From Nodosilinea foveolarum (lineage in GTDB: Bacteria; Cyanobacteriota; Cyanobacteriia; Phormidesmidales; Phormidesmidaceae): a stretch of 42,704 nt of DNA. The stretch covers positions 1 through 42,704 of the forward strand of contig QBMC01000019.1 in the NCBI GenBank assembly GCA_003242035.1. The letters are read 5' to 3'. Of the stretch, positions 16,602 through 25,125 are shown one piece after another (position 1 is the stretch's first letter; each line of letters opens with the position of its first letter). The translations under genes were made by a program, and so were the position numbers. The notes beneath the pieces are model-generated. The model made no database searches, was not told the DNA's origin, and was given only the letters and a program-made list of their open reading frames with translations.

Positions 16602-17351
16602 ATGAACACAGCGCGCGCTCTTAACCAGTTCGAGGCCATGCTCTTCGATTTAGACGGCGTTCTTACTCCCACCGCCACCATTCATGCAGCCTGCTGGAAG
16701 CGAGTGTTCGACGAATTTCTAAAAAGCCGAGCTGACTCTACAGGCGAGCCTTTTGTTCCGTTTGATTTACCAAAGGATTACCTCAGCTACGTCGATGGCA
16801 AACCTCGCTATCCTGGCGTCGAAAGCTTCCTCGCCTCCCGCAACATTGAGCTGCCCTACGGCGACCCCAAAGATTCGCCCAATCAAACAACCGTCTGCGG
16901 CATTGGCAACGGCAAAGACAGCTACTTCTCCACCATTTTGCGCGAAGACGGCATTGAAGCCTTTCCTGGAGCCGTCGCCCTCGTCAAACACCTGCGAAAC
17001 CAAGGCATCAAAACCGCTGTCGTGTCCTCTAGTCGCAACTGCAAGCCCGTCCTAAAAGCAGCGGGAATTACCCGTCTATTTGACACCATCATGGACGGTC
17101 GGGTCGCCGAAACGCTTCATTTACCCGGAAAGCCTGCGCCCGATACCTTTTTAAGAGCCGCCGCAGATCTTGCCGTTTCGCCCGAAAAAGCCGTTGTTTT
17201 TGAAGATGCGATCGCAGGTGTTCAAGCAGGTCAGCAAGGAAAGTTTGGCCTAGTCATTGGAGTAGCCGAACCCGAAAATGCTCAAGCTTTACTAGACAAT
17301 GGGGCTAATACCGTCGTTGCCGATCTGGGCGAACTACTCCCTACAGAATAA
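16602..17351 (+). CDS. Beta-phosphoglucomutase-like HAD-superfamily protein
   Basis: 249 residues from ATG 16602 (GTTT-ATG context); an upstream in-frame start at 16575 adds nine residues before the fold. The HAD nucleophile motif FDLDGVLT lies at 15-22, with D16 and D18. A helical cap follows (about 25-120), then motif II VVSSSRN, motif III Lys in LPGKPAPD and the acidic motif VFEDAIAGVQAG. The Asp two residues after the nucleophile and the cap favour beta-PGM, which isomerises beta-glucose 1-phosphate to glucose 6-phosphate. The GH65 phosphorylase gene starts 47 nt downstream. That pair is a standard one, with the phosphorylase supplying beta-glucose 1-phosphate. An unusual feature is the long cap insert GNGKDSYFSTILREDGIEAF. 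Confidence 0.87.
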   Translation: MNTARALNQFEAMLFDLDGVLTPTATIHAACWKRVFDEFLKSRADSTGEPFVPFDLPKDYLSYVDGKPRYPGVESFLASRNIELPYGDPKDSPNQTTVCGIGNGKDSYFSTILREDGIEAFPGAVALVKHLRNQGIKTAVVSSSRNCKPVLKAAGITRLFDTIMDGRVAETLHLPGKPAPDTFLRAAADLAVSPEKAVVFEDAIAGVQAGQQGKFGLVIGVAEPENAQALLDNGANTVVADLGELLPTE

Positions 17352-17398
17352 TCACTAAAATCCATCTCACTAACTATTCAGCCCTGGTCTAGAGTCAC

Positions 17399-19771
17399 AT
17401 GCTCCACCGTAAACCCATCAACTTGCCCGAGCACATCTACCCCTGCCATCCCTGGCGGCTAGAAGAAAAACAGTTTCATCCCCGATTTCTAGGCCAGCTC
17501 GAAACGCTTTATGCCCTCAGCAATGGTTACTTGGGCATACGCGGCACCTTCGAAGAAGGCGTACCCTATCACCACAGCGGCACCTTCGTAAACGGCTTTC
17601 ACGAGCTGTGGCCCATCATCTACCCCGAAGAAGCCTATGGCTTTGCCAAAACTGGGCAAACCATGCTCAACGTGCCAGATAGCACCATCATCAAGCTCTA
17701 CGTAGACGACGAACCCTTCACGCTCAACACCGCCAACATCCTCGACTACAACCGCGTCCTCGACATGCAAGCTGGCACCCTAGAGCGAGAAGTCCTCTGG
17801 GAAACCCCAACCGGCAAAAGAGTGTTGGTCAAATCCTGCCGTCTAGTTTCCTTCAAGCACCGACACTTAGCAGCAATCTCCTACGAAGTCACCGTTTTAG
17901 ACGCCGAAGCCCCCATCGAAATTGTCTCTAAAATTCACTACGATCCCATCGCCCAAGAAGGGAAAGCCACCGCCAGCCACAATGACCCCAGACGCTCCAA
18001 AGAATTTGCCAACCGCGTCCTGCTGCCAGTAGCCTGCGACGTTTTAGGCTATCGCCTGGTGCTTGCCCAAGAAACCCGAGAGAGCAAAATGATCCTGGCG
18101 TGCGGCGTAGACCACACGCTAGATAGCGAATGCGCCATTAAGGTTGGTCGTAAATGCGGAGAAGACAGTGGAGAGATTATTTTCTCTGTTCATGCCCAGG
18201 CAGGTAAACCTATCCGCCTGACTAAGTTTATGACTTACCACACCGGCAGCGATACCACCTCAGATGAGCTATGTGCCAGAGCAGACCGGTCGCTTAACCG
18301 AGCTATAGAAGAAGGGTTCGATGCGCTCAAAGCTAGTCAAAGAGAATATCTAGACAGCTTCTGGACGCGTAGTGATATTCAGCTAGAAGGGAATCCAGAT
18401 GTTGAAAATCGTACTGATGCGCTTCAGCAAGCCATTCGCTTTAGCCTGTTTCATATCCTGCAAGCCGCCAGCCGCACTGATGGATTGGGCTTGCCTGCCA
18501 AAGGTCTCACCGGCAAAGGCTACGAAGGTCACTACTTTTGGGACACCGAAATTTACGTGCTGCCCTTTCTTAGCTACACCAATCCCAAACTGGCCAAAAA
18601 CCTGCTCAACTTCCGCTACTGCCTGCTAGATAAAGCCAGACAAAGAGCCAAAGCCGTTAATCAAAAGGGCGCACTCTTTCCCTGGCGTACTATCAACGGC
18701 GAAGAAGCCTCTGCCTACTATGCCGCAGGCACCGCTCAGTACCATATCAATGCCGATATTGTGTTTGGCATGAGAAAGTATGTCGAAATTACCGGCGACC
18801 AGGATTTTCTCTATAAAGAAGGCGCAGAAATCTTAGTTGAGACAGCTCGTTTGTGGTACGACCTGGGCTTTTTCTGCGATCGCAACGACGGCCAATTCTC
18901 CATCCACGGCGTCACCGGCCCCGACGAGTACAACACCGTAGTTAACGACAACTTGTACACTAACCTAATGGCCAGAGAGAACATGCAGTACGCGGTCTCT
19001 ACCCTGAAAACGCTTAAGCAAGAACAGCCTAAACGATTTAATTCTCTAGTCCATGACACGCATCTCCAAACGTCAGAGATGGACGACTGGCAAAAAGCCG
19101 CCGACAACATGTACGTCCCCTTCGACGAACGCCTGCAAATTCACCTTCAGCACGATGGATTTTTAGACGAAGAAGTTTGGGACTTCGAAAATACGCCAGC
19201 GCACAAGTATCCGCTGCTGCTGCACTTTCATCCGTTGTTCATCTACCGCCATCAGGTGATCAAGCAAGCAGATTTAGTCTTGGCGATGTTTTTACTAGGT
19301 GACGAGTTCTCTCTAGAACAAAAAAAGAGAAACTTCGAGTACTACGACGCACTTACTACGGGAGACTCCTCTCTGTCTGTTTGTATTCAGAGTATTGTGG
19401 CCTCAGAGATTGGTGAGGTTGAAAAAGCGTTTAGATACGCGACTTACGCCATTATTATGGACATTGGCAACCTCTCCGGAAATGTTAAAGACGGTTGCCA
19501 TATTGCCTCTATGGGCGGTAGCTGGATGGTGATGGCGTATGGGTTTGGCGGACTTAGAGACTACGACGGAGAGATCTCATTTAATCCCAAACTGCCGATA
19601 GAGCTAAACAGTCTACAGTTTGTCGTCACTATTCGAGGGCAGCTACTAGAAGTCAAGATTCAAAGGGAAGCAGCCACCTACCTACTTCAAGAAGGCGGCG
19701 ATCTGGCAATTCGCCACCGGGATAAGGATATTGTCTTGACGGCAGGCGTTCCGATGCGAATGGACAATTAG
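17399..19771 (+). CDS. GH65 alpha-disaccharide phosphorylase (maltose/trehalose/kojibiose type)
   Basis: 790 residues, full GH65 length. These enzymes use phosphate to split an alpha-glucobiose into beta-glucose 1-phosphate and glucose. The N-terminal beta-sandwich begins LETLYALSNGYLGIRGTFEE. The (alpha/alpha)6 barrel shows GHYFWDTEIYVLPFL (378-392), and the catalytic acid is E510 in VTGPDEYN, followed by NDNLYTNLMARENM. Phosphate-site residues are expected near SMGGSWMVMAYGFGGLRD (about 702-719). No signal peptide, so cytoplasmic. The upstream beta-PGM gene completes a phosphorolytic route to glucose 6-phosphate. Trehalose is a tempting substrate because TreY/TreZ are also in the window, but maltose or kojibiose are equally possible. 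Confidence 0.9.
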   Translation: MLHRKPINLPEHIYPCHPWRLEEKQFHPRFLGQLETLYALSNGYLGIRGTFEEGVPYHHSGTFVNGFHELWPIIYPEEAYGFAKTGQTMLNVPDSTIIKLYVDDEPFTLNTANILDYNRVLDMQAGTLEREVLWETPTGKRVLVKSCRLVSFKHRHLAAISYEVTVLDAEAPIEIVSKIHYDPIAQEGKATASHNDPRRSKEFANRVLLPVACDVLGYRLVLAQETRESKMILACGVDHTLDSECAIKVGRKCGEDSGEIIFSVHAQAGKPIRLTKFMTYHTGSDTTSDELCARADRSLNRAIEEGFDALKASQREYLDSFWTRSDIQLEGNPDVENRTDALQQAIRFSLFHILQAASRTDGLGLPAKGLTGKGYEGHYFWDTEIYVLPFLSYTNPKLAKNLLNFRYCLLDKARQRAKAVNQKGALFPWRTINGEEASAYYAAGTAQYHINADIVFGMRKYVEITGDQDFLYKEGAEILVETARLWYDLGFFCDRNDGQFSIHGVTGPDEYNTVVNDNLYTNLMARENMQYAVSTLKTLKQEQPKRFNSLVHDTHLQTSEMDDWQKAADNMYVPFDERLQIHLQHDGFLDEEVWDFENTPAHKYPLLLHFHPLFIYRHQVIKQADLVLAMFLLGDEFSLEQKKRNFEYYDALTTGDSSLSVCIQSIVASEIGEVEKAFRYATYAIIMDIGNLSGNVKDGCHIASMGGSWMVMAYGFGGLRDYDGEISFNPKLPIELNSLQFVVTIRGQLLEVKIQREAATYLLQEGGDLAIRHRDKDIVLTAGVPMRMDN

Positions 19772-20144
19772 GTCAGTCAGCACAGTTTCATAAGCTTTCG
19801 CAAAGATTGTCTATGTCTTTTGTCGTATTGTTCAGCACCATCATGACCAAGGCATATCCTTAGGACAACTATGTCCTGCCCGTAGCCGTCTTCTTTTGGT
19901 ATCTAAAATCTTTAGGGCTAGAAAATAAGTTTAGTAACCCTCGTACTAGCTCCACCCATAAGTTTCATGAGGAAGCCAGGACTCAGGATACTTGGGGTTA
20001 GGCCCGCCCAAAGCTGTTAAACGCTACGGAAACTCACCTGGGATTAACTGCTTTCCCGTTCAGCGAAAGCATCTCCCCATATCTGCCTGATACAATCAAC
20101 CCTTAGAAGATAAAATTCAGTGTCCCTTCAGTCCCATTATCCCT
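19772..20144. other. 373-nt intergenic region; small hairpin, no gene recognised
   Basis: Contains AGGACA-ACTA-TGTCCT (19862-19877), a 6-bp stem with a tetraloop, and an A/T-rich stretch near 20093-20120 (GATACAATC, AGATAAAATTC) that may hold the tlyA promoter. I found no coding frame and no RNA family I recognise. A small RNA cannot be excluded. Confidence 0.4.
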
Positions 20145-20954
20145 TTGGCCAAACAGCGACTCGACCTTCTGCTCGTAGAACGAGGACTCTGCCCCTCCCG
20201 GCAGCAGGCCCAAAGGCTAATTCGAGCTGGCGAAGTAAAAATAGGGCAGCAAATTGTCGATAAGCCCGGCACACCCATTGCCACCGATGCCAGCATCGAA
20301 CTTAAGAAAAAGCCGCCCTTTGTTTCTAGAGGGGGCGAAAAATTAGCCAAAGCGATCGCAACTTTCAACATCGACCCAACGGACAAAATCTGTCTAGACG
20401 GCGGCATTTCTACCGGTGGCTTCACAGACTGTCTGCTTCAGGCCGGAGCCAAGCAGGTTTATGGCGTTGATGTGGGCTACGGTCAGGTCGCCTGGAAAAT
20501 TCGCCAAGACCCACGCGTAGTGCTTAAAGAACGCACCAATATTCGGCATTTATCGCCCGTCGATCTCTACGCAGGCAACGAACCGGCCCAGTTAGGCGTG
20601 ATGGATGTCTCGTTTATCTCACTCACGAAAGTGCTGCCCGCGTTTTGGGCTTTGCTAGCCGAACCGCACGAAGTTGTTCTACTCGTTAAGCCCCAGTTTG
20701 AGGTAGGCCGAGAAAAAATAGGGAAAAAGGGAGTCGTGCGCGATGCTAAAGCTCAGGCCGAAGCGATTTTTCAAGTCACCCAATCGGCAGCTCAGCTAGG
20801 CTGGCATTATCAAGCACTCACTTGGTCTGAAACGGTTGGACCAGCGGGTAACATAGAATATCTGCTATGGCTACGCTCAGATCGAAAAGAACAAAAGTGG
20901 CCCACCTTAGAAGACTTCCATCAGGTTACACAAACAGCTCGTTTGGCCTTGTAG
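20145..20954 (+). CDS. tlyA: TlyA-family rRNA 2'-O-methyltransferase
   Basis: 269 residues. The N-terminal S4 RNA-binding domain (RLDLLLVERGLCPSRQQAQRLIRAGEV, about 4-65) is followed by an FtsJ/RrmJ-like SAM methyltransferase fold. Visible blocks are PPFVSRGGEKLAKAI, GISTGGFTDCLLQAGA, VYGVDVGYGQ, MDVSFISLTKVLP and the KPQFEVGREKIGKKGVVRD segment. TlyA enzymes 2'-O-methylate rRNA, and the family is often labelled hemolysin A. The start is TTG 20145; no ATG occurs nearby and the S4 domain begins at once. The SAM loop reads LDGGISTGGF, where many family members have DxGASTGGF. Convergent with the ribosomal-protein operon. Confidence 0.9.
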   Translation: MAKQRLDLLLVERGLCPSRQQAQRLIRAGEVKIGQQIVDKPGTPIATDASIELKKKPPFVSRGGEKLAKAIATFNIDPTDKICLDGGISTGGFTDCLLQAGAKQVYGVDVGYGQVAWKIRQDPRVVLKERTNIRHLSPVDLYAGNEPAQLGVMDVSFISLTKVLPAFWALLAEPHEVVLLVKPQFEVGREKIGKKGVVRDAKAQAEAIFQVTQSAAQLGWHYQALTWSETVGPAGNIEYLLWLRSDRKEQKWPTLEDFHQVTQTARLAL

Positions 20955-21126
20955 ATCCGTCAAACGTCTACGGGTAAGGCACCGGCTGATACTTGGCAGC
21001 GTCAATCAGCCCCGCGTCGGCATAGCTGATAAACAACTAGCTATCGGGCCGCAAAACCCGGTAGAGGAAAGAGAAAGGGCGATCGCTCGTACGTCTACTA
21101 GACTCTCTGAATTCTGGCAGCTATAC

Positions 21127-21157
21127 AAAAAGAGAGCTGGCAATGAACCAACTCTCT
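21127..21157 (-). terminator. Terminator of the rplK-rplA-rplJ-rplL unit
   Basis: On the minus strand AGAGAGTTGG pairs with CCAGCTCTCT and is followed by a T-run. On the plus strand the same arms contain a C-A mismatch that becomes a G-U pair only in minus-strand RNA, which fixes the orientation. It lies about 67 nt beyond the rplL stop. Confidence 0.8.
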
Positions 21158-21223
21158 CGATTTGCGACTTACAAGTCACATTATTTGACGGCAGTCCGGT
21201 AAGTTTGCGAACCGCGACTTGGA

Positions 21224-21607
21224 TTACTTAACCGTGACTTTAGCACCGGCATCTTCCAAAGTCTTCTTAGCTTCTTCAGCCGCGTCCTTAGTGATCGCCT
21301 CTTTCACCGTAATCGGCGCAGACTCAACCATACCCTTCGCTTCTTTCAAGCCCAGGCCGGTCATCGTACGCACCACTTTCAGAATGGCAATTTTCTTATC
21401 ACCAGGAACTTCATCCAACACCACGTCAAACTCAGTTTTCTCTTCTTCAGGCTCAGCATCAGCGCCAGCAGCAGCCATCATCATGCCACCTACGGGAGCT
21501 GCCGCACTTACCCCAAAAGCTTCTTCAATCTGAGTCACTAGCTCAGAAGCCTCTAGCAAAGATAGCGTTTTCAGCTTTTCCAAAATTTCGTCAGTTGCTG
21601 TAGACAT
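21224..21607 (-). CDS. rplL: 50S ribosomal protein L7/L12
   Basis: 127 residues, normal length. L7/L12 forms the flexible stalk that recruits and stimulates translation GTPases. The N-terminal dimerisation helix region ([27 protein letters not shown]), an Ala-rich hinge (about 35-50) and the C-terminal domain with [25 protein letters not shown] and [12 protein letters not shown] are all present. AAGGAG lies 9 nt before the ATG on the minus strand. It is the last gene of the operon, 106 nt after rplJ, before the terminator at 21127-21157. Confidence 0.98.
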   Translation of the reverse strand: MSTATDEILEKLKTLSLLEASELVTQIEEAFGVSAAAPVGGMMMAAAGADAEPEEEKTEFDVVLDEVPGDKKIAILKVVRTMTGLGLKEAKGMVESAPITVKEAITKDAAEEAKKTLEDAGAKVTVK

Positions 21608-21713
21608 TTTTGTCTCTCCTTAAATTAGTTAATTATGTTTGAATAGTTTGACGCAGCTCAATTTCGCTCACCAACCAGCCCCTTATAGGCACGGTAGCTG
21701 AGCATAGCCGAAG

Positions 21714-22241
21714 CTACTCTTCGTCTTTCTCGGCATAAGCCTTGATACCCCGACCAATCGAAGCCGGAACTTCCTTGATGCCCAAAGCAATCTTGGTCGC
21801 CACTGCATTGATCCCAATCGCAATCCTGGCGTACAGCTCGTCCTTCGTGGGCAAATCAGCTAACGCCTCAGCGTCCTGCTGACCTAGCAGCTTGCCTTCC
21901 AGCACACCACCTAACAGCTCAGTCTTCTTCGTATCTTTCTGAAACTTCTTGTACGCCTTAACCGCAGAGCCAATGTCCTCTTTAGTCAGCAGTACCGCCG
22001 AAGTTCCCGTCAGCAAAGACTCAAGCGCCTGCCACTGTTCTTGACCGTCGATTGCCCGCTTCATCAGCGTATTCTTCGAGATCTTACAAACCGCGTCAGT
22101 CTCTCTCAACCGATTACGCAAATCGCCAATCTGAGCCACCGAAAGACCTTTGTAATCAATCACAAAAGCAGATTCCGCCTGACTCAACGTTGCCTTGAGA
22201 TCTTCAACAATCTTTTTTTTGTCCTCTAGCGTTCTTCCCAT
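21714..22241 (-). CDS. rplJ: 50S ribosomal protein L10
   Basis: 175 residues. L10 anchors the L7/L12 dimers to the 50S stalk base. The typical start MGRTLEDKKKIVEDLKATLS, the VIDYKGLSVAQIGDLRNRLRE segment and the Ala-rich C-terminal stalk helix are present. A near-perfect Shine-Dalgarno sequence AAGGAGGTG stands 7 nt before the ATG. Upstream is an L10-leader-like structure ending in a terminator-shaped hairpin, the expected site of feedback by the L10-L12 complex. Confidence 0.97.
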   Translation of the reverse strand: MGRTLEDKKKIVEDLKATLSQAESAFVIDYKGLSVAQIGDLRNRLRETDAVCKISKNTLMKRAIDGQEQWQALESLLTGTSAVLLTKEDIGSAVKAYKKFQKDTKKTELLGGVLEGKLLGQQDAEALADLPTKDELYARIAIGINAVATKIALGIKEVPASIGRGIKAYAEKDEE

Positions 22242-22300
22242 TCTTTTTCACCTCCTTTTTGTTTAGATTTTTTGCCCTCAACCTTAAACCAAGACCCATT

Positions 22301-22330
22301 AAAAAGCCTCGATCTAGACCAGATCGAGGC
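22301..22330 (-). terminator. Terminator/attenuator hairpin in the rplJ leader
   Basis: Perfect 10-bp stem with a 5-nt loop and a five-T tract, on the minus strand only. It lies 60 nt upstream of the rplJ ATG, so read-through must be allowed or regulated for rplJ-rplL expression from promoters further upstream. Confidence 0.8.
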
Positions 22331-22440
22331 AAGCGTATCGAAGCGTAGTTGGCACCTGTCCAAACAGCTCTTCAAACGCAACCTCGGTGGGAAATTAAGC
22401 ATCGGCTCTATCAAATAGTGAAAGGAACCGCTGCGCCCAC
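22301..22440 (-). promoter_or_regulatory. L10 leader (autoregulatory mRNA structure) upstream of rplJ
   Basis: The 338-nt rplA-rplJ gap carries on the minus strand the elements of an L10 leader. ACCGAGGTTG (complement of 22379-22388) is followed by a structured stretch and then a strong hairpin: GCCTCGATCT (plus 22306-22315) pairs with AGATCGAGGC (22321-22330), 10 bp with a 5-nt loop. On the minus strand it is followed by TTTTT (complement of 22301-22305). In known L10 leaders the L10(L12)4 complex binds the upstream part and shifts the RNA toward termination. The 5' boundary is approximate. Confidence 0.7.
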
Positions 22441-22579
22441 TGTCTCTGGCAGCTTTATTTAGTTTTAGGCTAGATTCTAGCTAAAGCGACAATCGCTGTA
22501 AAGAACGATAGTGAACGCGCTCCCAGATCAGTCACTTAGCTTAAATCTTGCCTAAGCATCATAACCGAAAGCGACAATC

Positions 22580-23305
22580 CTAGCTAGCCTCTAGCACCTC
22601 ATCTAGTTTCAGATCGCGCAGTGCCTGCACATCCACCGAAATAGAAGGCCCCATCGTCGATGAAATCGAAACCGTACGCCAGAAGCGGCCTTTCGCACCC
22701 GATGGACGATTGCGGTCGATTGTCTCCTGTAATGCCTTCAAATTCTCCAGCAAATCTTCAGGCGCAAACGTAACCTTGCCAAACATCACGTGAACAATAC
22801 CCGCTTTGTCGGCGCGAAACTCTAGCTTACCGGCCTTAAACGCCTGAATCGCATCACCCAAATCAAACGTGACCGTGCCGCCTTTAGGCGAAGGCATCAG
22901 ACCGCGTGGACCAAGTACACGACCCAGCTTAGCGACCTTAGGCATCATGTCTGGCGTTGCCACCAGCACATCAAAATCCATCATGCCCTTACTGATTTCT
23001 TCAATCAGCTCTTCAGAGCCTGACATATCCGCCCCGGCTTCGCTGGCCTCGTTCACCTTTTCACCTCGAGCAATCACCGCAACGCGAACGTCCTGACCGG
23101 TGCCTTTAGGCAACGCCACCGTCGTCCGAATTTGCTGGTCTGTGTACTTGGGGTCAATGCCAAGTCGGATATGCGCTTCTGCCGACTCGGTAAACTTTGC
23201 CGTTGCCGTATCTTTGAGCAGCGTTACGGCTTCTAAAGGCTGATAGTCGCGATCGCCATCCACCTTCGCATACAGCGCTCTCATTCGCTTAGAAACTTTT
23301 GCCAT
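22580..23305 (-). CDS. rplA: 50S ribosomal protein L1
   Basis: 241 residues, normal length. L1 binds 23S rRNA at the E-site stalk. Visible are the N-terminal [20 protein letters not shown], the [20 protein letters not shown] segment, the signature [19 protein letters not shown] and the closing [25 protein letters not shown] precedes the ATG by about 7 nt. It follows rplK by 76 nt and is likely co-transcribed with it. Confidence 0.98.
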   Translation of the reverse strand: MAKVSKRMRALYAKVDGDRDYQPLEAVTLLKDTATAKFTESAEAHIRLGIDPKYTDQQIRTTVALPKGTGQDVRVAVIARGEKVNEASEAGADMSGSEELIEEISKGMMDFDVLVATPDMMPKVAKLGRVLGPRGLMPSPKGGTVTFDLGDAIQAFKAGKLEFRADKAGIVHVMFGKVTFAPEDLLENLKALQETIDRNRPSGAKGRFWRTVSISSTMGPSISVDVQALRDLKLDEVLEAS

Positions 23306-23381
23306 TTTTTCTCTCCGGGGTTCTATAGCGAGGCATCACCCTCTCCCCCAATAATGTTTGCTTAATAAATAATTGACGAAC

Positions 23382-23807
23382 TTAACCAGCGACTTCAACG
23401 CCCATATTGCGCGCTGTGCCTTCAATAATGTTCATCGCCATCTCAATGTCATTCGCATTGAGGTCAGGCATTTTGGTTTCAGCAATTTCCTTTAGCTGAG
23501 CGCGGGTAATAGACCCCACCTTCTCAATTTTAGGATTACCCGAACCCTTCTCAATTTTCGCCGCCTTCTTGATTAAAACCGAAGCGGGTGGCGTTTTAAG
23601 AATAAACGTGAAGCTTCTATCTTCAAAAACAGAAATTTCAACCGGAACAATTAACCCTGCCTTATCAGACGTTCTGGCGTTGTAATCCTTACAAAACGCC
23701 ATGATGTTGACACCATGCTGACCCAAAGCTGGGCCAATGGGGGGAGCAGGGTTCGCCTTACCAGCAGGAATCGCCAGTTTAATAAGCGCAACTACCTTCT
23801 TTGCCAT
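23382..23807 (-). CDS. rplK: 50S ribosomal protein L11
   Basis: 141 residues, the standard size. L11 binds the GTPase-associated centre of 23S rRNA. It has the Pro-rich N-domain ([20 protein letters not shown], then [16 protein letters not shown]) and the C-terminal RNA-binding domain ([20 protein letters not shown]...[25 protein letters not shown]). The usual nusG neighbour is separated from it by 647 nt that hold an IS-like relic, instead of the short gap normal for this locus. rplK may therefore rely on its own promoter. Confidence 0.98.
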   Translation of the reverse strand: MAKKVVALIKLAIPAGKANPAPPIGPALGQHGVNIMAFCKDYNARTSDKAGLIVPVEISVFEDRSFTFILKTPPASVLIKKAAKIEKGSGNPKIEKVGSITRAQLKEIAETKMPDLNANDIEMAMNIIEGTARNMGVEVAG

Positions 23808-23847
23808 TGATTAACTCTTACTTAATGAACTCTTTTTCTCTTTTGAC

Positions 23848-24305
23848 ACTCCCACGGCTAAAGCCGATGGGATTCTTAGTTCAGCGAGAAGCCTTAATCT
23901 TTTGCATCCATTGCTGGCAGTCTTCAAACCGGAAACACCACTCATTGAGCGAGTATCTAGCCTGATTTACAAAATCCCAGAGGGCGATCTCTCCAAAAGC
24001 GTTTACCTGCAAGCAGGCTTGTTTCGGCGTGCCCCGCCGTACAAATTTGAACTGAAAACGTGAACTTGTCTGGGTTGCGTTTCGGATGAGGAAACTAGGT
24101 TTTTAGAGAGGATTTTCCTTGCCCTCTGAGCATTACTCCTTTCTAGCCGGTGATATTAGTCTTGATCTGCTAGCGGTTTTCAGCCCGTACTCGATATCTC
24201 GATTCTATCAAAAATGATATTAAATCGCTGTGAAGCTTGATGAACATAGACTGTTCGCTATCACTCACCGGCTTATAGCCCACCCTTAAAAGAGGTGGGC
24301 TTTAC
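23848..24305 (-). mobile_element. Decayed IS200/IS605-like element between nusG and rplK
   Basis: The 647-nt gap contains two end-type hairpins. At 23851-23871, CCCACGGCT-AA-AGCCG-A-TGGG has the form I associate with cyanobacterial IS200/IS605 right ends. At 24278-24300, GCCCACC and GGTGGGC form a 7-bp stem, followed by TTTACGCTCG. On the minus strand an open stretch leads into a stop immediately inside the first hairpin (ending K-A-S-R-stop, complement of 23882-23896), as TnpB-like genes often do. No intact transposase remains. It is either an internally deleted copy or a non-autonomous derivative; exact ends are not determined. Confidence 0.5.
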
Positions 24306-24454
24306 GCTCGCTTCTGTAAGACCGGGTTTTGACTACGCTCAGCCCTCAGGCAAGTAGCAGGTAGTATCAATCCCGACTTCCCAGCATATCCTGAAAAGCC
24401 AGTTCAGCCTAATCCAGACCTGATCCGCTCCCACAGCCGAACCGGTAGTCGAAG

Positions 24455-25108
24455 CTAGCTCTCCTTCTTCACCTGATTGAACTCAAGCTCTACCGGCGTA
24501 TCGCGCCCAAAGATAGAAAGCAGTGCCTTCAGCTTGCTCCGCTCCGGACTCACCTCAATCACTTCACCTTCAAAGTCCTTAAATGGCCCAGAAAGCACCG
24601 TAATCTTATCACCAGCGGCCATGTCGATTTTAACAACCGGAGCCTGCTCATGAGTCTGCTTAAAGATTCGCTTCACTTCGCCTGGACTCAGCGGCATCGG
24701 CTTTACGTGGCCTCGTCCGCGCCCCTGCGCCCGCCGCTGCTCAGCGCCCACAAAGTTGATAACGTGCGGCGTGTTCTTGACCACCTGCCAAGCATCGTCA
24801 TTTTCTATCGTCATACGAATCAGGACGTATCCCGGAAATACCTTTTCATCGATACTTTGCCGAGAACCATCCTTCCGCATCTTCACCGCAGGCGTCTGAG
24901 GAATTTCTACATCTAGAATAGAAGTCGCCAAGTCAAAGGTCTTCACCCGCTGCTCTAACGTGAGCTTTACCTTCTTTTCACAGCCCGAAGCCACCTGCAC
25001 GGCGTACCATCTAGCCCGCTTCTTTTTCTCCGGCTGCTCTTCCGGCTGTTCCTCGTCGTTTTGCAGGTCTTCCTGCTCTTCGCTGTAGTTCGATTCGTCA
25101 GTAATCAT
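24455..25108 (-). CDS. nusG: Transcription termination/antitermination factor NusG
   Basis: 217 residues. NusG binds RNA polymerase and couples it to Rho or the ribosome. An acidic N-terminal extension (about 1-30, Glu/Gln-rich) precedes the NGN domain (ARWYAVQVASGCEKKVKLTLEQR ... VFPGYVLIRMTIENDDAWQVVKNTPHVINFVG) and the C-terminal KOW domain (AAGDKITVLSGPFKDFEGEVIEV). The extension is commonly seen in cyanobacterial NusG. It begins 17 nt after secE, so the two are translationally close and surely co-transcribed. Confidence 0.97.
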   Translation of the reverse strand: MITDESNYSEEQEDLQNDEEQPEEQPEKKKRARWYAVQVASGCEKKVKLTLEQRVKTFDLATSILDVEIPQTPAVKMRKDGSRQSIDEKVFPGYVLIRMTIENDDAWQVVKNTPHVINFVGAEQRRAQGRGRGHVKPMPLSPGEVKRIFKQTHEQAPVVKIDMAAGDKITVLSGPFKDFEGEVIEVSPERSKLKALLSIFGRDTPVELEFNQVKKES

Positions 25109-25125
25109 AAGTTTAAAAAACCAGG

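Noticed and set aside
19960-20020. Cobalamin riboswitch, suggested by GAGGAAGCCAGGACTC
   Set aside because: Only a short B12-box-like resemblance. The other conserved segments are absent and the downstream gene (tlyA) is unrelated to cobalamin.
19772-20144. Possible 6S or signal-recognition RNA after the GH65 gene
   Set aside because: The stretch lacks the conserved SRP GGAAG/AGCAG core, and I could not build a convincing long 6S-like stem. Kept only as an unassigned gap.
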